Assembly (NCBI RefSeq): GCF_900187125.1
Contig: NZ_LT906468.1
Coordinates: 3,162,001 to 3,226,000 of the forward strand
From: Sphingobacterium mizutaii
GTDB taxonomy: Bacteria > Bacteroidota > Bacteroidia > Sphingobacteriales > Sphingobacteriaceae
Direction: 5' to 3'
DNA: 64,000 bases
Shown here: one piece after another, positions 26,304 through 34,614 of the stretch
Numbering within the stretch: the stretch's first letter is position 1
Layout: every line of letters starts with the position of its first letter
Position numbers and translations under genes: made by a program
The notes under the pieces: generated by a model
What the model was told of the DNA's origin: nothing
The model's database searches: none
Seen by the model: only the letters and a program-made list of their open reading frames with translations

Positions 26304-27617
26304 TTAAATGTATTTCTCTACATCGTGTCCTGGAACAGCAACTGGATAGAATCCATCTGCATTAGGCAATACCTTTGGTTTTGCATCCCAAGTGTATTGA
26401 TCAGGCATCAAGCTGATGTTAGACTTTATTGCCTCATCCCACTTGATTACCTTTCCAGTGTAACATGCAATCCTTCCGATAATACCAGTCAATGAACTGT
26501 ATGCACCATATTCTGCATCATTGAATTTGTATTCTCCTTTGGCAATCGCCTCAAACAATTCTTTGTGCTCTTGTTGGTACGGATTTGGATTACCTTTTGG
26601 ATCATGACGATAGATTTCTTTACCATCAGGTCCGTATAAAACTGCTTGGTTTCCAGCAGATAAATAAACTCTACCTTTAGTAGCTTGGAAGGTTTCGTCT
26701 ACCCTATTGGAGATTCCCTCAAAGTGACGGCACTGGCTATAAACCACTGATCCATCATCATAAGTCAACTCAAGGGCGAAGTTATCATAGATCTCTCCAT
26801 ATTCCTTTCCAGTTCTATGGGCTCTACTTCCTGTACCTTGGATAGAAACCGGATATTTTTGCTTTACCCAGTTTGCAATATCAATGTTATGCACGTGCTG
26901 CTCTACGATATGGTCACCACATAACCAGTTAAAATAGTACCAGTTACGCATTTGGTATTCCATCTCAGTTTGATTTGGTTTACGAGGTCTCACCCAAACA
27001 CCACCACTGTTCCAATACACTTGACCTGAAACCACATCACCGATAGCACCATCGTGGATACGCTTGATTGCTTCTCTATAGTTAGTTTGGTAGCGTCTTT
27101 GCAAACCTACCACAACGTTTAATTTCTTTTGCTTTGCAATTTCTGCCACTTCCAAGACCTTACGCACTCCTGGAATATCAGCAGCCACTGCTTTCTCCAT
27201 GAAAACGTGTTTCCCTTGCTTCACAGCTTCTTCAAAATGAATCGGTCTGAATCCCGGAGGAGTGGTCAACAAAATCACATCAGCATCTTTAATTGCAGCT
27301 TTGTAAGCATCAAAACCTACATATTTACGGCTATCTGGCACATCTATTTTATCCCCAAATTTCTCCTTAAGGGTATCATAAGTAGAATCTAGGTTATCTT
27401 TAAATGCGTCGGCCATTGCCACTAATTTGATATTTTGTCCCGAAGCAAAAGCATCAAAGGTTGCTCCAGTTCCACGACCACCACATCCAATTAATGCAAT
27501 TTTTATAACGTCAGAACCTGCAGCGAATACGCTGCTTACTGAACTACCAGTTAAGGCAGCAGCACCCACTAGGGCAGAAGAAGATTTTATAAAATCCCTA
27601 CGTTTTAAACTTTCCAT
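26304..27617 (-). CDS. Tat-exported Gfo/Idh/MocA family oxidoreductase
   Basis: The 437-residue protein has the leader MESLKRRDFIKSSSALVGAA, a twin-arginine motif. The Rossmann start IKIALIGCGGRGTGA lies near residue 38. The family lysine is within FMEKAVAADIPG near 145, and the histidine-rich C-terminal domain includes CGDHIVEQHVHNID. It ends GHDVEKYI. It is 2 bases from apbE and 40 bases from the upstream sulfatase-modifying-factor-like gene, so a common transcript is likely. It differs clearly from the paralogue at 19844, which argues for a separate step and against duplication of one step. Confidence 0.88.
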   Translation of the reverse strand: MESLKRRDFIKSSSALVGAAALTGSSVSSVFAAGSDVIKIALIGCGGRGTGATFDAFASGQNIKLVAMADAFKDNLDSTYDTLKEKFGDKIDVPDSRKYVGFDAYKAAIKDADVILLTTPPGFRPIHFEEAVKQGKHVFMEKAVAADIPGVRKVLEVAEIAKQKKLNVVVGLQRRYQTNYREAIKRIHDGAIGDVVSGQVYWNSGGVWVRPRKPNQTEMEYQMRNWYYFNWLCGDHIVEQHVHNIDIANWVKQKYPVSIQGTGSRAHRTGKEYGEIYDNFALELTYDDGSVVYSQCRHFEGISNRVDETFQATKGRVYLSAGNQAVLYGPDGKEIYRHDPKGNPNPYQQEHKELFEAIAKGEYKFNDAEYGAYSSLTGIIGRIACYTGKVIKWDEAIKSNISLMPDQYTWDAKPKVLPNADGFYPVAVPGHDVEKYI

Positions 27618-27657
27618 GAAATTAGATTTAAATTGAGTATTATACGGTTTAAGTTAA

Positions 27658-28623
27658 TTAAAAATCCTTAAGCGGCGCTTTATCATAATACGCCATAATC
27701 TCCTCATGACTAGGTTGTTTAACCGGACGTACTAAACGCATCCCTACGAAAGGAGCTTCCGGAAACCACCAGTTTGATTTTGGAATCTGTGGGTCTAATT
27801 GTTTCCAAATCGGGTCTGACGCACCCCTAGCAGCAGAACGCAAATCTGCAACTTCACTCTCAAATGAACCGCCTCGAACTACATGAGGATATAATTTGGT
27901 CGGAACATTAACTGGATTCTCTGATACCTTACCTTCCAAGGTCTTATAAAAATCAGCATCATACTGATCATAAGTCCACTCAGAAACATTCCCTAAAATA
28001 TCATATAAACCCCAAGGGTTCGCTTTTTTTGTTCCAACTTTAGCAGTTTTACCGCCTGCGTTATCTTTGAAAACAGCATATTCAGCTATCTGTGCTGCAT
28101 CATCAGCAAAGAAGTATTCAGTCTCAGAACCTGCTCTTGCAGCATATTCCCATTCCGCTTCTGTTGGTAATCTATAAAATACACCGGTCCTTACATACAA
28201 CCATTTACAAAACTGAATAGCATTGTAATGGGTCATGGCTAAAGCAGGCTGACCATCCTTGCCAAAGCCAAAGGTCATGTCCAAGTACGGCTTCGTAGGC
28301 CTGGTCACTGCATCAACTTCAGTTGGCACTTTGCCATCTGTAGATTTGGTGATCTCGTAATCCTTATATAAAAATGGTTCGAAAATATTCCAGGTAACTT
28401 CATAAGTTCCCATCCAAAATGGATCTAATTTAACTTTATGAACTGGTTTTTCATCCGAATTGGACGATTTCGCACTTCCCATGTTAAACTCACCTCCTGG
28501 AATGGCTTCCATTGTGAATTCTAAACTTGTCCCTTGTATCTTTTGTGTATAACGCTCGTGTTTTTCCTGCGCATTAGACATTTGTATCCCTGCTAATAAA
28601 GCAAAGAATAAAACTCTCTTCAT
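27658..28623 (-). CDS. Formylglycine-generating-enzyme-like (SUMF1) protein, probably non-catalytic
   Basis: The 321-residue protein has a signal peptide (MKRVLFFALLAGIQMSNAQ) and a full SUMF1-type C-type-lectin-like fold: GGEFNMGSAKSS (about 43-54), KVKLDPFWMGTYEVTW, RLPTEAEWEYAARAG (about 155-169) and GLYDILGNVSEW (about 207-218). The region that carries the two copper-binding cysteines in true formylglycine-generating enzymes reads RGGSFESEVADLRSAARG, with no cysteine, so sulfatase activation is not expected. No sulfatase gene is near. In Bacteroidota such proteins also appear as gliding/secretion-linked lectin-like proteins. It is second in the nine-gene reverse run. Confidence 0.85.
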   Translation of the reverse strand: MKRVLFFALLAGIQMSNAQEKHERYTQKIQGTSLEFTMEAIPGGEFNMGSAKSSNSDEKPVHKVKLDPFWMGTYEVTWNIFEPFLYKDYEITKSTDGKVPTEVDAVTRPTKPYLDMTFGFGKDGQPALAMTHYNAIQFCKWLYVRTGVFYRLPTEAEWEYAARAGSETEYFFADDAAQIAEYAVFKDNAGGKTAKVGTKKANPWGLYDILGNVSEWTYDQYDADFYKTLEGKVSENPVNVPTKLYPHVVRGGSFESEVADLRSAARGASDPIWKQLDPQIPKSNWWFPEAPFVGMRLVRPVKQPSHEEIMAYYDKAPLKDF

Positions 28624-28723
28624 AAATAGTTACTGTATGTTAAAACCTAAAATCAATTAGAATTTTTTTGAATTTATTTCAATAAAGATAAGCAATTCTA
28701 GAAATATTTCAATAACATTTAGG

Positions 28724-29638
28724 TTACATTAGGAATGTAATAAGGACTTGGTACCACAAATATGTGCTCAAAAGACCTAAGGGAATACTCATCCCGATCA
28801 CACTATTCCCGACCTTCGAATTCAGTTTAAATTGACTTAATATTATGCTGGTAGCCACTAAACTAGGCATTGCCATCTCAAAAATAGAAACCTGTACAAT
28901 TTCCCCCTTCAAGCCCATCATCAGGGCGACAAGAACGACAATGGCAGGTGCCAAAATTAGTTTATACACTAAAGCATAAGTAATATTTGGAATTTCACTC
29001 TTCACTATCCCAAAATGCAACTGTAACCCAATAGAAAATAAAGCAATTGGTGAAACCGTTGAACCCAAGATCTTAAAGAAATCATCCAAGCCGCTTAAAT
29101 CGACTAATCTCCCTACTGTCAATGCCAATAAAGCGCCAATTAGCGGTGGAAAAGTAAATACCCTCTTTAGGATAAATCTAATATCGACATTGTTTTTCTT
29201 CTTTAAACTCCCTTTCATGGCCACCACCACCCCTACCGTTGACAAGAGAAAGAAGGTCATCTGATCACTTACAATCCCAATTGGCAAGGCTTTCGTTCCG
29301 AAATATGCAGTTATCAAAGGAAATCCGACAAATGAGGTGTTACTCAATCCTGCAATTAACATCAAGGTATGGGAAGTCCGTTTGGAAATATTGGTTACTT
29401 TTTCCAAGATATAAAAGAAAATCAAGGAACCAGTTAAAACCAAGACCGGTCCTAACATCGTGAACAACAAATCATTGTCCCAGCTCAACTTTGGAAGATA
29501 ATTAAACGAAATGGCAGGGAGACCAAAATACAAAACCCATGCATTCAAGGCTTTATACCCGTCTTTCGCAACCCAATTAAATCTTCTACTTATTATCCCA
29601 GCGGCTAGGCAAAAAATAATGAGGATAAAGTTTGACAC
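28724..29638 (-). CDS. AEC (auxin efflux carrier) family transporter
   Basis: The 304-residue inner-membrane protein has about 8-10 hydrophobic segments, a short N-out start (MSNFILIIFCLAAGIISRRF) and the AEC features LNAWVLYFGLPAISF, SNTSFVGFPLITAYFG and MAMPSLVATSIILSQF. The AEC family exports or exchanges small organic acids such as malate and malonate. It is the first gene of the long reverse run, 100 bases before the SUMF1-like gene. A -7 element lies 64 bases upstream, in a divergent promoter region with the PagL-like gene. Confidence 0.87.
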   Translation of the reverse strand: MSNFILIIFCLAAGIISRRFNWVAKDGYKALNAWVLYFGLPAISFNYLPKLSWDNDLLFTMLGPVLVLTGSLIFFYILEKVTNISKRTSHTLMLIAGLSNTSFVGFPLITAYFGTKALPIGIVSDQMTFFLLSTVGVVVAMKGSLKKKNNVDIRFILKRVFTFPPLIGALLALTVGRLVDLSGLDDFFKILGSTVSPIALFSIGLQLHFGIVKSEIPNITYALVYKLILAPAIVVLVALMMGLKGEIVQVSIFEMAMPSLVATSIILSQFKLNSKVGNSVIGMSIPLGLLSTYLWYQVLITFLM

Positions 29639-29701
29639 GTTAGCTAATTTTTTTCAGCATATCATTTGAAACAAAAATGACACTGAACTCGTTTTAAGGC
29701 A

Positions 29702-29709
29702 CAAAGTTA
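29702..29709 (-). promoter_or_regulatory. Bacteroidota -7 element, minus strand of a divergent pair
   Basis: TAACTTTG on the minus strand matches TAnnTTTG and lies 64 bases before the AEC gene start. It may drive the whole minus-strand run down to 19264. Confidence 0.45.
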
Positions 29710-29713
29710 TTAC

Positions 29714-29721
29714 TATTTTTG
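29714..29721 (+). promoter_or_regulatory. Bacteroidota -7 element, plus strand of a divergent pair
   Basis: TATTTTTG matches TAnnTTTG and lies 33 bases before the GTG start of the PagL-like gene. It is only 4 bases away from the divergent minus-strand element, so the two promoters would interfere. Confidence 0.5.
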
Positions 29722-29753
29722 TCGACTTATGTATAATCCATAATTATTATTCT

Positions 29754-30893
29754 GTGATTAGATCCGCTACCTTATTCTTACTTACGCTTTTACCCTTTTT
29801 GGCGATCAGCCAAATCTCTCAAATCAAAGAGGAAATTAAAAAGAGTCCTTTGATCCTTGAACTTGAAACCGAAAACGGTGGTATCCTAGCCCAAAAAGGC
29901 TTGAAATCATCTACCTATGAAGGCGCTTATTACAATGGATTAAACTTTAAGATCGGTTGGAAACAACGGGCAAAAAAGGATCAATATTATCAAATCTACA
30001 ATTACCCTATATATGGTATCGGTCTCTATTCCAGCACCTTTAACACTGATATCTTAGGTAGCCCTTTCGCTATTTATGGATTTGTCCAAACCCCAATTGC
30101 TCCCAAGGAAGATAGCCGATGGAGCTATGATTACCGCATTGGCCTTGGTCTTTCCGGAAACTTCAAACCTTATAATGAAAATGAAAATCCATTGAATTTA
30201 GTCATTGGCTCCAAGAACAATGTCTTTATTGATTTAGGGATCAGAACCCAATATAGGATCAACCCGCATTGGAAAGCTGGAGTTGGTTTGGCATTCCATC
30301 ATTTCTCCAATGGAGCGCTTCGATTACCCAACAAAGGAGTGAACCTGGTTCCTTTGACGGTCTCAGTGAACTACCAGATTAATCCCGATATCAAGATCAA
30401 TAGGGATTCTGTCCTTAAACCCTTTTCCAAAAAAATCCTTTACCATATTAATTATGGCGTAGGTTTTAAACAATTAAAGGATGAATCGGATGAACGCTTC
30501 TTTAAGTCCACATTGAGTGCCTATGCCAGTAGGCATGTTTCCTATAAATGGAGATTAGGGGGAGGATTTGACCTATTCTATTCCTCATCAGGTAATGATG
30601 CTGAAATTGCAGGCGACAAATCTGGAAAGTTAAGCTCTAAATTATCCGGTGGCCCATCATTCTATATCGCGCATATCCTCAACGAGAGGTTGGTCCTCAA
30701 TGGCAATGTGGGATATTATTTGCATAACCAACGCTTCAATGGAGAAATTAGGCGCGTATTCTTGAGAGCGGGAGCACGTTATTATGTGTATAAAAACATC
30801 AACGCAGGTGTTTCCATCAAAGCCCACATGGGTAAAGCCGACTTCATTGAATGGACCGTAGGCTATACCTTCAACAGAGATAAAGGAAATTAA
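29754..30893 (+). CDS. PagL-like acyloxyacyl hydrolase (lipid A 3-O-deacylase family)
   Basis: The GTG start gives a signal peptide (IRSATLFLLTLLPFLAISQ); no ATG nearby preserves it. The 379-residue outer-membrane beta-barrel has the PagL active-site segment LAFHHFSNGALRLPNKG (about 178-194), with the His-Ser pair of the catalytic triad, and many amphipathic strands ending in the aromatic-rich FIEWTVGYTF. PagL removes the 3-O acyl chain of lipid A. At 379 residues it is about twice the length of PagL from Gammaproteobacteria, which is normal for the Bacteroidota branch; activity has to be inferred. The divergent AEC gene shares the promoter region. Confidence 0.82.
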   Translation: MIRSATLFLLTLLPFLAISQISQIKEEIKKSPLILELETENGGILAQKGLKSSTYEGAYYNGLNFKIGWKQRAKKDQYYQIYNYPIYGIGLYSSTFNTDILGSPFAIYGFVQTPIAPKEDSRWSYDYRIGLGLSGNFKPYNENENPLNLVIGSKNNVFIDLGIRTQYRINPHWKAGVGLAFHHFSNGALRLPNKGVNLVPLTVSVNYQINPDIKINRDSVLKPFSKKILYHINYGVGFKQLKDESDERFFKSTLSAYASRHVSYKWRLGGGFDLFYSSSGNDAEIAGDKSGKLSSKLSGGPSFYIAHILNERLVLNGNVGYYLHNQRFNGEIRRVFLRAGARYYVYKNINAGVSIKAHMGKADFIEWTVGYTFNRDKGN

Positions 30894-30947
30894 AGCTAGC
30901 TTTTTCGTACCTTTATTGAAGCAATAGGAACCAAATCCATTTGTCAA

Positions 30948-31646
30948 ATGAATTTTGCAGACAAAGTAATTGACTTCAACCAAAGGCTTCAATATACAGG
31001 CAAATTACCCGAAGGATTTTTTGTGATGAACCCTTTTATGGACAATCCAGAAACCCTGGCGGTCATGCGGAAATTCTACAACCAATACTACGCAGACAAC
31101 AATCCTCGAAAATTCCTGATCGGAATCAATCCCAGCAGACATGGTGCTGGTGTAACCGGAGTTCCTTTTACCGACACCAAAAGGCTAGAATCTGCATGTG
31201 GGATCAAAATGACTTCTGCGCGCACTCATGAAATATCTTCGGTCTTTATGTACGATATGATTGAAGAATTTGGCGGAGCAGCCGAGTTTTACAGAGAATT
31301 CTATATCAACTCCCCTTTTCCATTGGCGATCATCAGAGAGGTCAAACCAGGTCAATTCCTGAACGCCAATTACTATGATGACCCGAAACTCTTCCTAGCG
31401 GTCAAAGATTTCATGATCGAATCCCTAAAAAACCATATCGAATTAGGCCTTGACCAAGATGAGGTCTTCATCCTAGGTAAAAAGAATGCCCAGTTCATCC
31501 AGAAACTCAATCAGGAAGCCAATCTATTCAAAAAATTGACTGTCCTCGAACACCCTCGCTTTATCCAGCAATACAAATCCAAAGAAAAACAACTCTATAT
31601 AGATAAATACTTAGTTGCATTCAATCAAAATCATGGAACGTTCTAA
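30948..31646 (+). CDS. SMUG2-type uracil-DNA glycosylase family protein (DUF4918)
   Basis: The 232-residue protein is of the family once called DUF4918, now grouped with SMUG2 in the uracil-DNA glycosylase superfamily. The active-site-like segment FLIGINPSRHGAGVTGVPF (about 62-80) corresponds to the first UDG motif, here with GINP. The second motif region is FKKLTVLEHPRFIQQY (about 187-202), with the HP dipeptide. Such enzymes excise uracil or oxidised pyrimidines from DNA. The gene overlaps the following DUF488 gene by 14 bases, so the pair is translationally coupled. Confidence 0.85.
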   Translation: MNFADKVIDFNQRLQYTGKLPEGFFVMNPFMDNPETLAVMRKFYNQYYADNNPRKFLIGINPSRHGAGVTGVPFTDTKRLESACGIKMTSARTHEISSVFMYDMIEEFGGAAEFYREFYINSPFPLAIIREVKPGQFLNANYYDDPKLFLAVKDFMIESLKNHIELGLDQDEVFILGKKNAQFIQKLNQEANLFKKLTVLEHPRFIQQYKSKEKQLYIDKYLVAFNQNHGTF

Positions 31647-32157
31647 GATTATATACAGCATCGGGCATTCGACCCATCCCATCCAAGAATTCTTGGATAT
31701 GCTGAACTCCTTTGATATTGAACTCCTGGTTGACATCAGAAGACTACCAGGTTCTCGGAATTTCCCGCAATTCAACCAGGATTCTCTAAAAGAATCCCTA
31801 GAAAATAATGGAATTAAATATCTCCATCTGACCTCGTTGGCAGGTCGTAGGCCTGCTCATAAGGACAGCCATAATAATGCCTGGAGAAACCTTTCCTTTC
31901 GAGGCTATGCCGATTATATGGAAACGGAGGACTTTAAACAGGGTATCAATGAATTAGAAGCTTTGGCAACCGAACAAAAAACTGTTTTTATGTGTTCAGA
32001 GGCTGTTTGGTGGAGATGCCATCGCTCCTTAGTGTCAGATTACCTCAAGGTGCAGGGATGGCAGGTGTGGCATATTATGTCCATTGCAAAAGCCCAAGAA
32101 CATCCGTATACCTCCGCTGCCCGAATCTTAGGTGGCAAATTAAATTATTCAGAATAA
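31633..32157 (+). CDS. DUF488 family protein
   Basis: The start was set at ATG 31633 (MERSKIIYSIGHSTHP), because this lies right at the first conserved strand; an upstream TTG would only add six residues inside the previous gene. The 174-residue protein shows all DUF488 signatures: YSIGHSTHPIQEF, LVDIRRLPGSR (about 33-43), and CSEAVWWRCHRSLVSDYL (about 119-136), with the conserved Cys-Ser-Glu and Arg-Cys-His-Arg. The family is of unknown biochemical role. Coupling with a DNA glycosylase suggests nucleic-acid maintenance, but this is inference. A DUF2945 gene follows after 16 bases. Confidence 0.88.
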   Translation: MERSKIIYSIGHSTHPIQEFLDMLNSFDIELLVDIRRLPGSRNFPQFNQDSLKESLENNGIKYLHLTSLAGRRPAHKDSHNNAWRNLSFRGYADYMETEDFKQGINELEALATEQKTVFMCSEAVWWRCHRSLVSDYLKVQGWQVWHIMSIAKAQEHPYTSAARILGGKLNYSE

Positions 32158-32173
32158 ATAAAATCAAGTTATC

Positions 32174-32386
32174 ATGGATACAAAGTTCAAAATTGGTGAC
32201 CTCGTCAGTTGGAATTCTGAAGCAGGTCGGGTTTCTGGAACCATCATCAAAATCCACACTAGCGATTTCGACTATAAAGGCTATACCCATCGAGCAAGCC
32301 CTCAAGATCCGCAATATGAAATCAAGAGCAGTAAGACCGACCATATCGCTGCCCATAAAGGAAAAGCCTTAACACTGGAAAAATAA
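32174..32386 (+). CDS. DUF2945 / HVA1 Tudor-like small protein
   Basis: The 70-residue protein consists of one small beta-barrel of the hypervirulence-associated (HVA1) Tudor-like family: FKIGDLVSWNSEAGRVSGTI at the N-terminus, then YTHRASPQDPQYEIKSSKTD and the terminal HKGKALTLEK. Members bind or sense unknown ligands and often occur alone or in stress-linked operons. It lies 16 bases after the DUF488 gene and is the third gene of the operon. Confidence 0.87.
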   Translation: MDTKFKIGDLVSWNSEAGRVSGTIIKIHTSDFDYKGYTHRASPQDPQYEIKSSKTDHIAAHKGKALTLEK

Positions 32387-32440
32387 TTTAATTACTGTAA
32401 CAATACTTGTTACATAAACTCATTTTTTCTTCAAATAACT

Positions 32441-32448
32441 TAAATTTG
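32441..32448 (+). promoter_or_regulatory. Possible -7 element upstream of the ClC gene
   Basis: TAAATTTG matches TAnnTTTG, 79 bases before the ClC ATG. AT-rich surroundings make a chance match possible. Confidence 0.3.
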
Positions 32449-32527
32449 TCGCTTTCCTCCACTTGCCCCCTCGATCTAGGTACTTTATAGCATATTCCCG
32501 GAGTCAAGTTTAAATTCACTATCTAAA

Positions 32528-33799
32528 ATGAATAGAAAAAAAGTCATTCATCAAAACTATTTCAAGCTCTTTGCCATTTCTTTGATCGTTGGTTTATTGA
32601 GTTCGATACTAGCGATATCACTGCGCTTCATTACGGAAAAGACCGAGCATCATGTATTCAATTTTGTCTCTGAAACCAATCCCTACCTATTTATCATCCT
32701 TCCTTCCATTGGTATTACTATTATCTATTTTCTGAGAAAATATGTTTTCCAAGGAAGAAAGAATAAAGGAATGACTGAAATCTATAAAACTTTAGACCTT
32801 AGGAAAGATCATTTACCGCTGTTCAAAATCCCTTCCCACTTTATCAACGGATTCCTGACGGTTATTTTTGGTGGTTCTACTGGAATCGAAGTTTCAACCG
32901 TGGTATCCACAGCTACCATTGGGAATGAAGTATACAAGAAAAATTTCTCTGCAAAACTCTATAAAAGAGAACTCATCTGTGCGGCTTCTGCGGCAGGTGT
33001 GGCGATTTTGTTTTCTAGCCCCATAGCGGGTTTGCTATTTGGTATAGAAGCTATCAGCAGAAAATACAAACCAACCATTTTGATCAGCTGTCTGGCCTCA
33101 ACCCTGGTTGCAGCATTATTTATCTATGGTTTAGGAAATGAAAGAATCATTCCTACACAGATCGTGGAATGGAAATGGCAGGCAACTCCATTCTTTTTAC
33201 TCTTAAGCCTTCTTGGAGCCTTGATCGCCGTTGGATTCACCTTATTGATGATCAGGATCAAGACCTTCTTTGGAAATATCAATAACAACTTTATTCGGGT
33301 TAATTTAGGCGCAATTACGGTCGGACTGATAATCTTTTTCTTTCCGGTCCTATTTGGAGATAGCTACCATGGTTTAAATGAAGTCCTTCATGCTGAGACA
33401 AATTCCATGGGTTACCTGTTTCTGCTTGTATTATTGAAACCATTAGCTTCCTCCCTTACCTTAGGTGCTGGAGGAGATGGCGGTGTTTTTGCCCCAAGCA
33501 TTATCATGGGAGCATTCCTAGGTCTTTTAGTGGCTATTTTTTGCCAAACCTTCCTTCACATGGAAGTTAGCCCAATCAATTTCGCATTGATTGGTGCCGG
33601 CTCAGCCCTATCGGCCGCCATTTATGCACCCTTTACATCCATTTTCCTGATTTGCAACATCGTCCCTAACGGATACAGCTTAATCATCCCATTGATCGTT
33701 TGTTGTTTGGTGTCTAAATATTTGGCTTACAAGCTCCTACCATACAATGTATACACCTACGATATGTACAAAGAGAATTTAAAGAATTCTTTGGCATAG
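32528..33799 (+). CDS. ClC-family chloride channel/transporter with altered gating motifs
   Basis: The 423-residue membrane protein is the short ClC form without CBS domains. The third anion-site motif is intact (GAGGDGGVFAPSIIMG, about 316-331), while the first (normally GSGIP) reads NKGMTEI (about 78-84). The second (normally G(K/R)EGP) reads GGSTGIEVS (about 115-123), so the position of the gating glutamate is Thr, with a Glu three residues later. A similar GSxGxE pattern is common in one ClC branch of Bacteroidota. Whether it is a channel or a Cl-/H+ or F- exchanger cannot be told. Confidence 0.88.
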   Translation: MNRKKVIHQNYFKLFAISLIVGLLSSILAISLRFITEKTEHHVFNFVSETNPYLFIILPSIGITIIYFLRKYVFQGRKNKGMTEIYKTLDLRKDHLPLFKIPSHFINGFLTVIFGGSTGIEVSTVVSTATIGNEVYKKNFSAKLYKRELICAASAAGVAILFSSPIAGLLFGIEAISRKYKPTILISCLASTLVAALFIYGLGNERIIPTQIVEWKWQATPFFLLLSLLGALIAVGFTLLMIRIKTFFGNINNNFIRVNLGAITVGLIIFFFPVLFGDSYHGLNEVLHAETNSMGYLFLLVLLKPLASSLTLGAGGDGGVFAPSIIMGAFLGLLVAIFCQTFLHMEVSPINFALIGAGSALSAAIYAPFTSIFLICNIVPNGYSLIIPLIVCCLVSKYLAYKLLPYNVYTYDMYKENLKNSLA

Positions 33800-33933
33800 T
33801 TAAGCTATCCATACAATTGAAAGTTAAGTTTTGCTGTCATGTTGAGAAGTAAAAATTAGAGCTAAATTTACCAGAAGGTGATGACAGCATGTTGGCAATG
33901 AAAATCTATTAGCTCTTTTATTTTTTAAATATA
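33800..33933. other. Short intergenic stretch before the structured repeat
   Basis: This stretch follows the ClC gene. It contains a loose dyad (GCTGTCATGTTG and AGGTGATGACAGCATGTTGG) and no gene. No clear terminator was recognised for the ClC gene. Confidence 0.35.
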
Positions 33934-34086
33934 GAACCCCATTTGGGGTTCCATTATTTTAGCAGACATGGCACGTTATCCAGGAAGTCGCGCAAAAACG
34001 ATGTTCGATTAATCGAACATCGTTTTTGCATTAGCCCTATATTGTTTACCATCCATGCTAAAATAATTCATCCCCGCTGGGGATGT
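33934..34086 (+). repeat. Structured element SE-1, copy 1 (MITE-like or structured RNA)
   Basis: The 153-bp element is bounded by small hairpins (GAACCCC/GGGGTTC at the left, TCCCC/GGGGA at the right). Inside lie the outer arms ATTATTTTAGC (33953-33963) and GCTAAAATAAT (34057-34067), and a perfect 38-bp palindrome at 33992-34029 centred on CGATTAATCG. A second copy with the same plan lies at 44230. There is no coding capacity. Confidence 0.85.
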
Positions 34087-34614
34087 ATGGCGGATAAAAA
34101 ATATTCTTCTAGAAAGGAAATATAGGTCTAAGTACCTAGAAACACAGATTTAACAAACTTGTCGTTGGTAGGCAAGAAACATCTCGGAACATTACACACA
34201 TTATGTTTTAATAAAGTAAAAGGAATGCATTGGCGTACAGTTCCTTGACCTTCGGTCAAGGATGACAGGACATTTGGAGGAATACCGTACAGATTCTTCA
34301 CTAATCGTTCAGAATTGAAAATGTCTCAGAGAGGGATTCAGAGCGAAGCGAAGAATCTATTTTTTTATTTAGAGATGGTCATTCCACTATCGTAAGATGA
34401 GGAAACTATTTTTTATTGTCTAATACCGGTAAAGAAGATTTTTTGAAAAATATTTCACCCCCGCTAGGGGTTATCCTTTAAACAATCCATTTTTCTACAA
34501 ATATTTCACCCCCTCCAGGGGTTATCCCTTGGACGTTTCGACCTTTCTACAAAGATTTCCCATCCCTGCTGGCGAACTTTACATCTCAATACTCAAATCT
34601 CAAATCTCATATCC
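34087..34614. repeat. Gene desert with short palindromes and a copy of the 34/45/55-kb spacer repeat
   Basis: No gene was seen. It holds a hairpin CCTTGACC/GGTCAAGG (34244-34262), then a stretch from about 34287 to 34400 (GTACAGATTCTTCACTAATCG, then GAGAGGGATTCAGAGCG, ATCGTAAGATGAGG) that matches the spacer repeats at 44.99-45.12 and 55.03-55.16 kb. Two REP-like palindromes follow, CACCCCCGCTAGGGGT (34457-34472) and CACCCCCTCCAGGGGT (34507-34522), plus a decayed third one near 34560. Confidence 0.75.

Noticed and set aside
27658-28623. A sulfatase activation system
   Set aside because: The SUMF1-like protein lacks the catalytic cysteines and no sulfatase gene is in the window.
31615-31632. 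Upstream TTG start for the DUF488 protein
   Set aside because: It adds six residues inside the glycosylase gene. The ATG at 31633 starts exactly at the conserved first strand.
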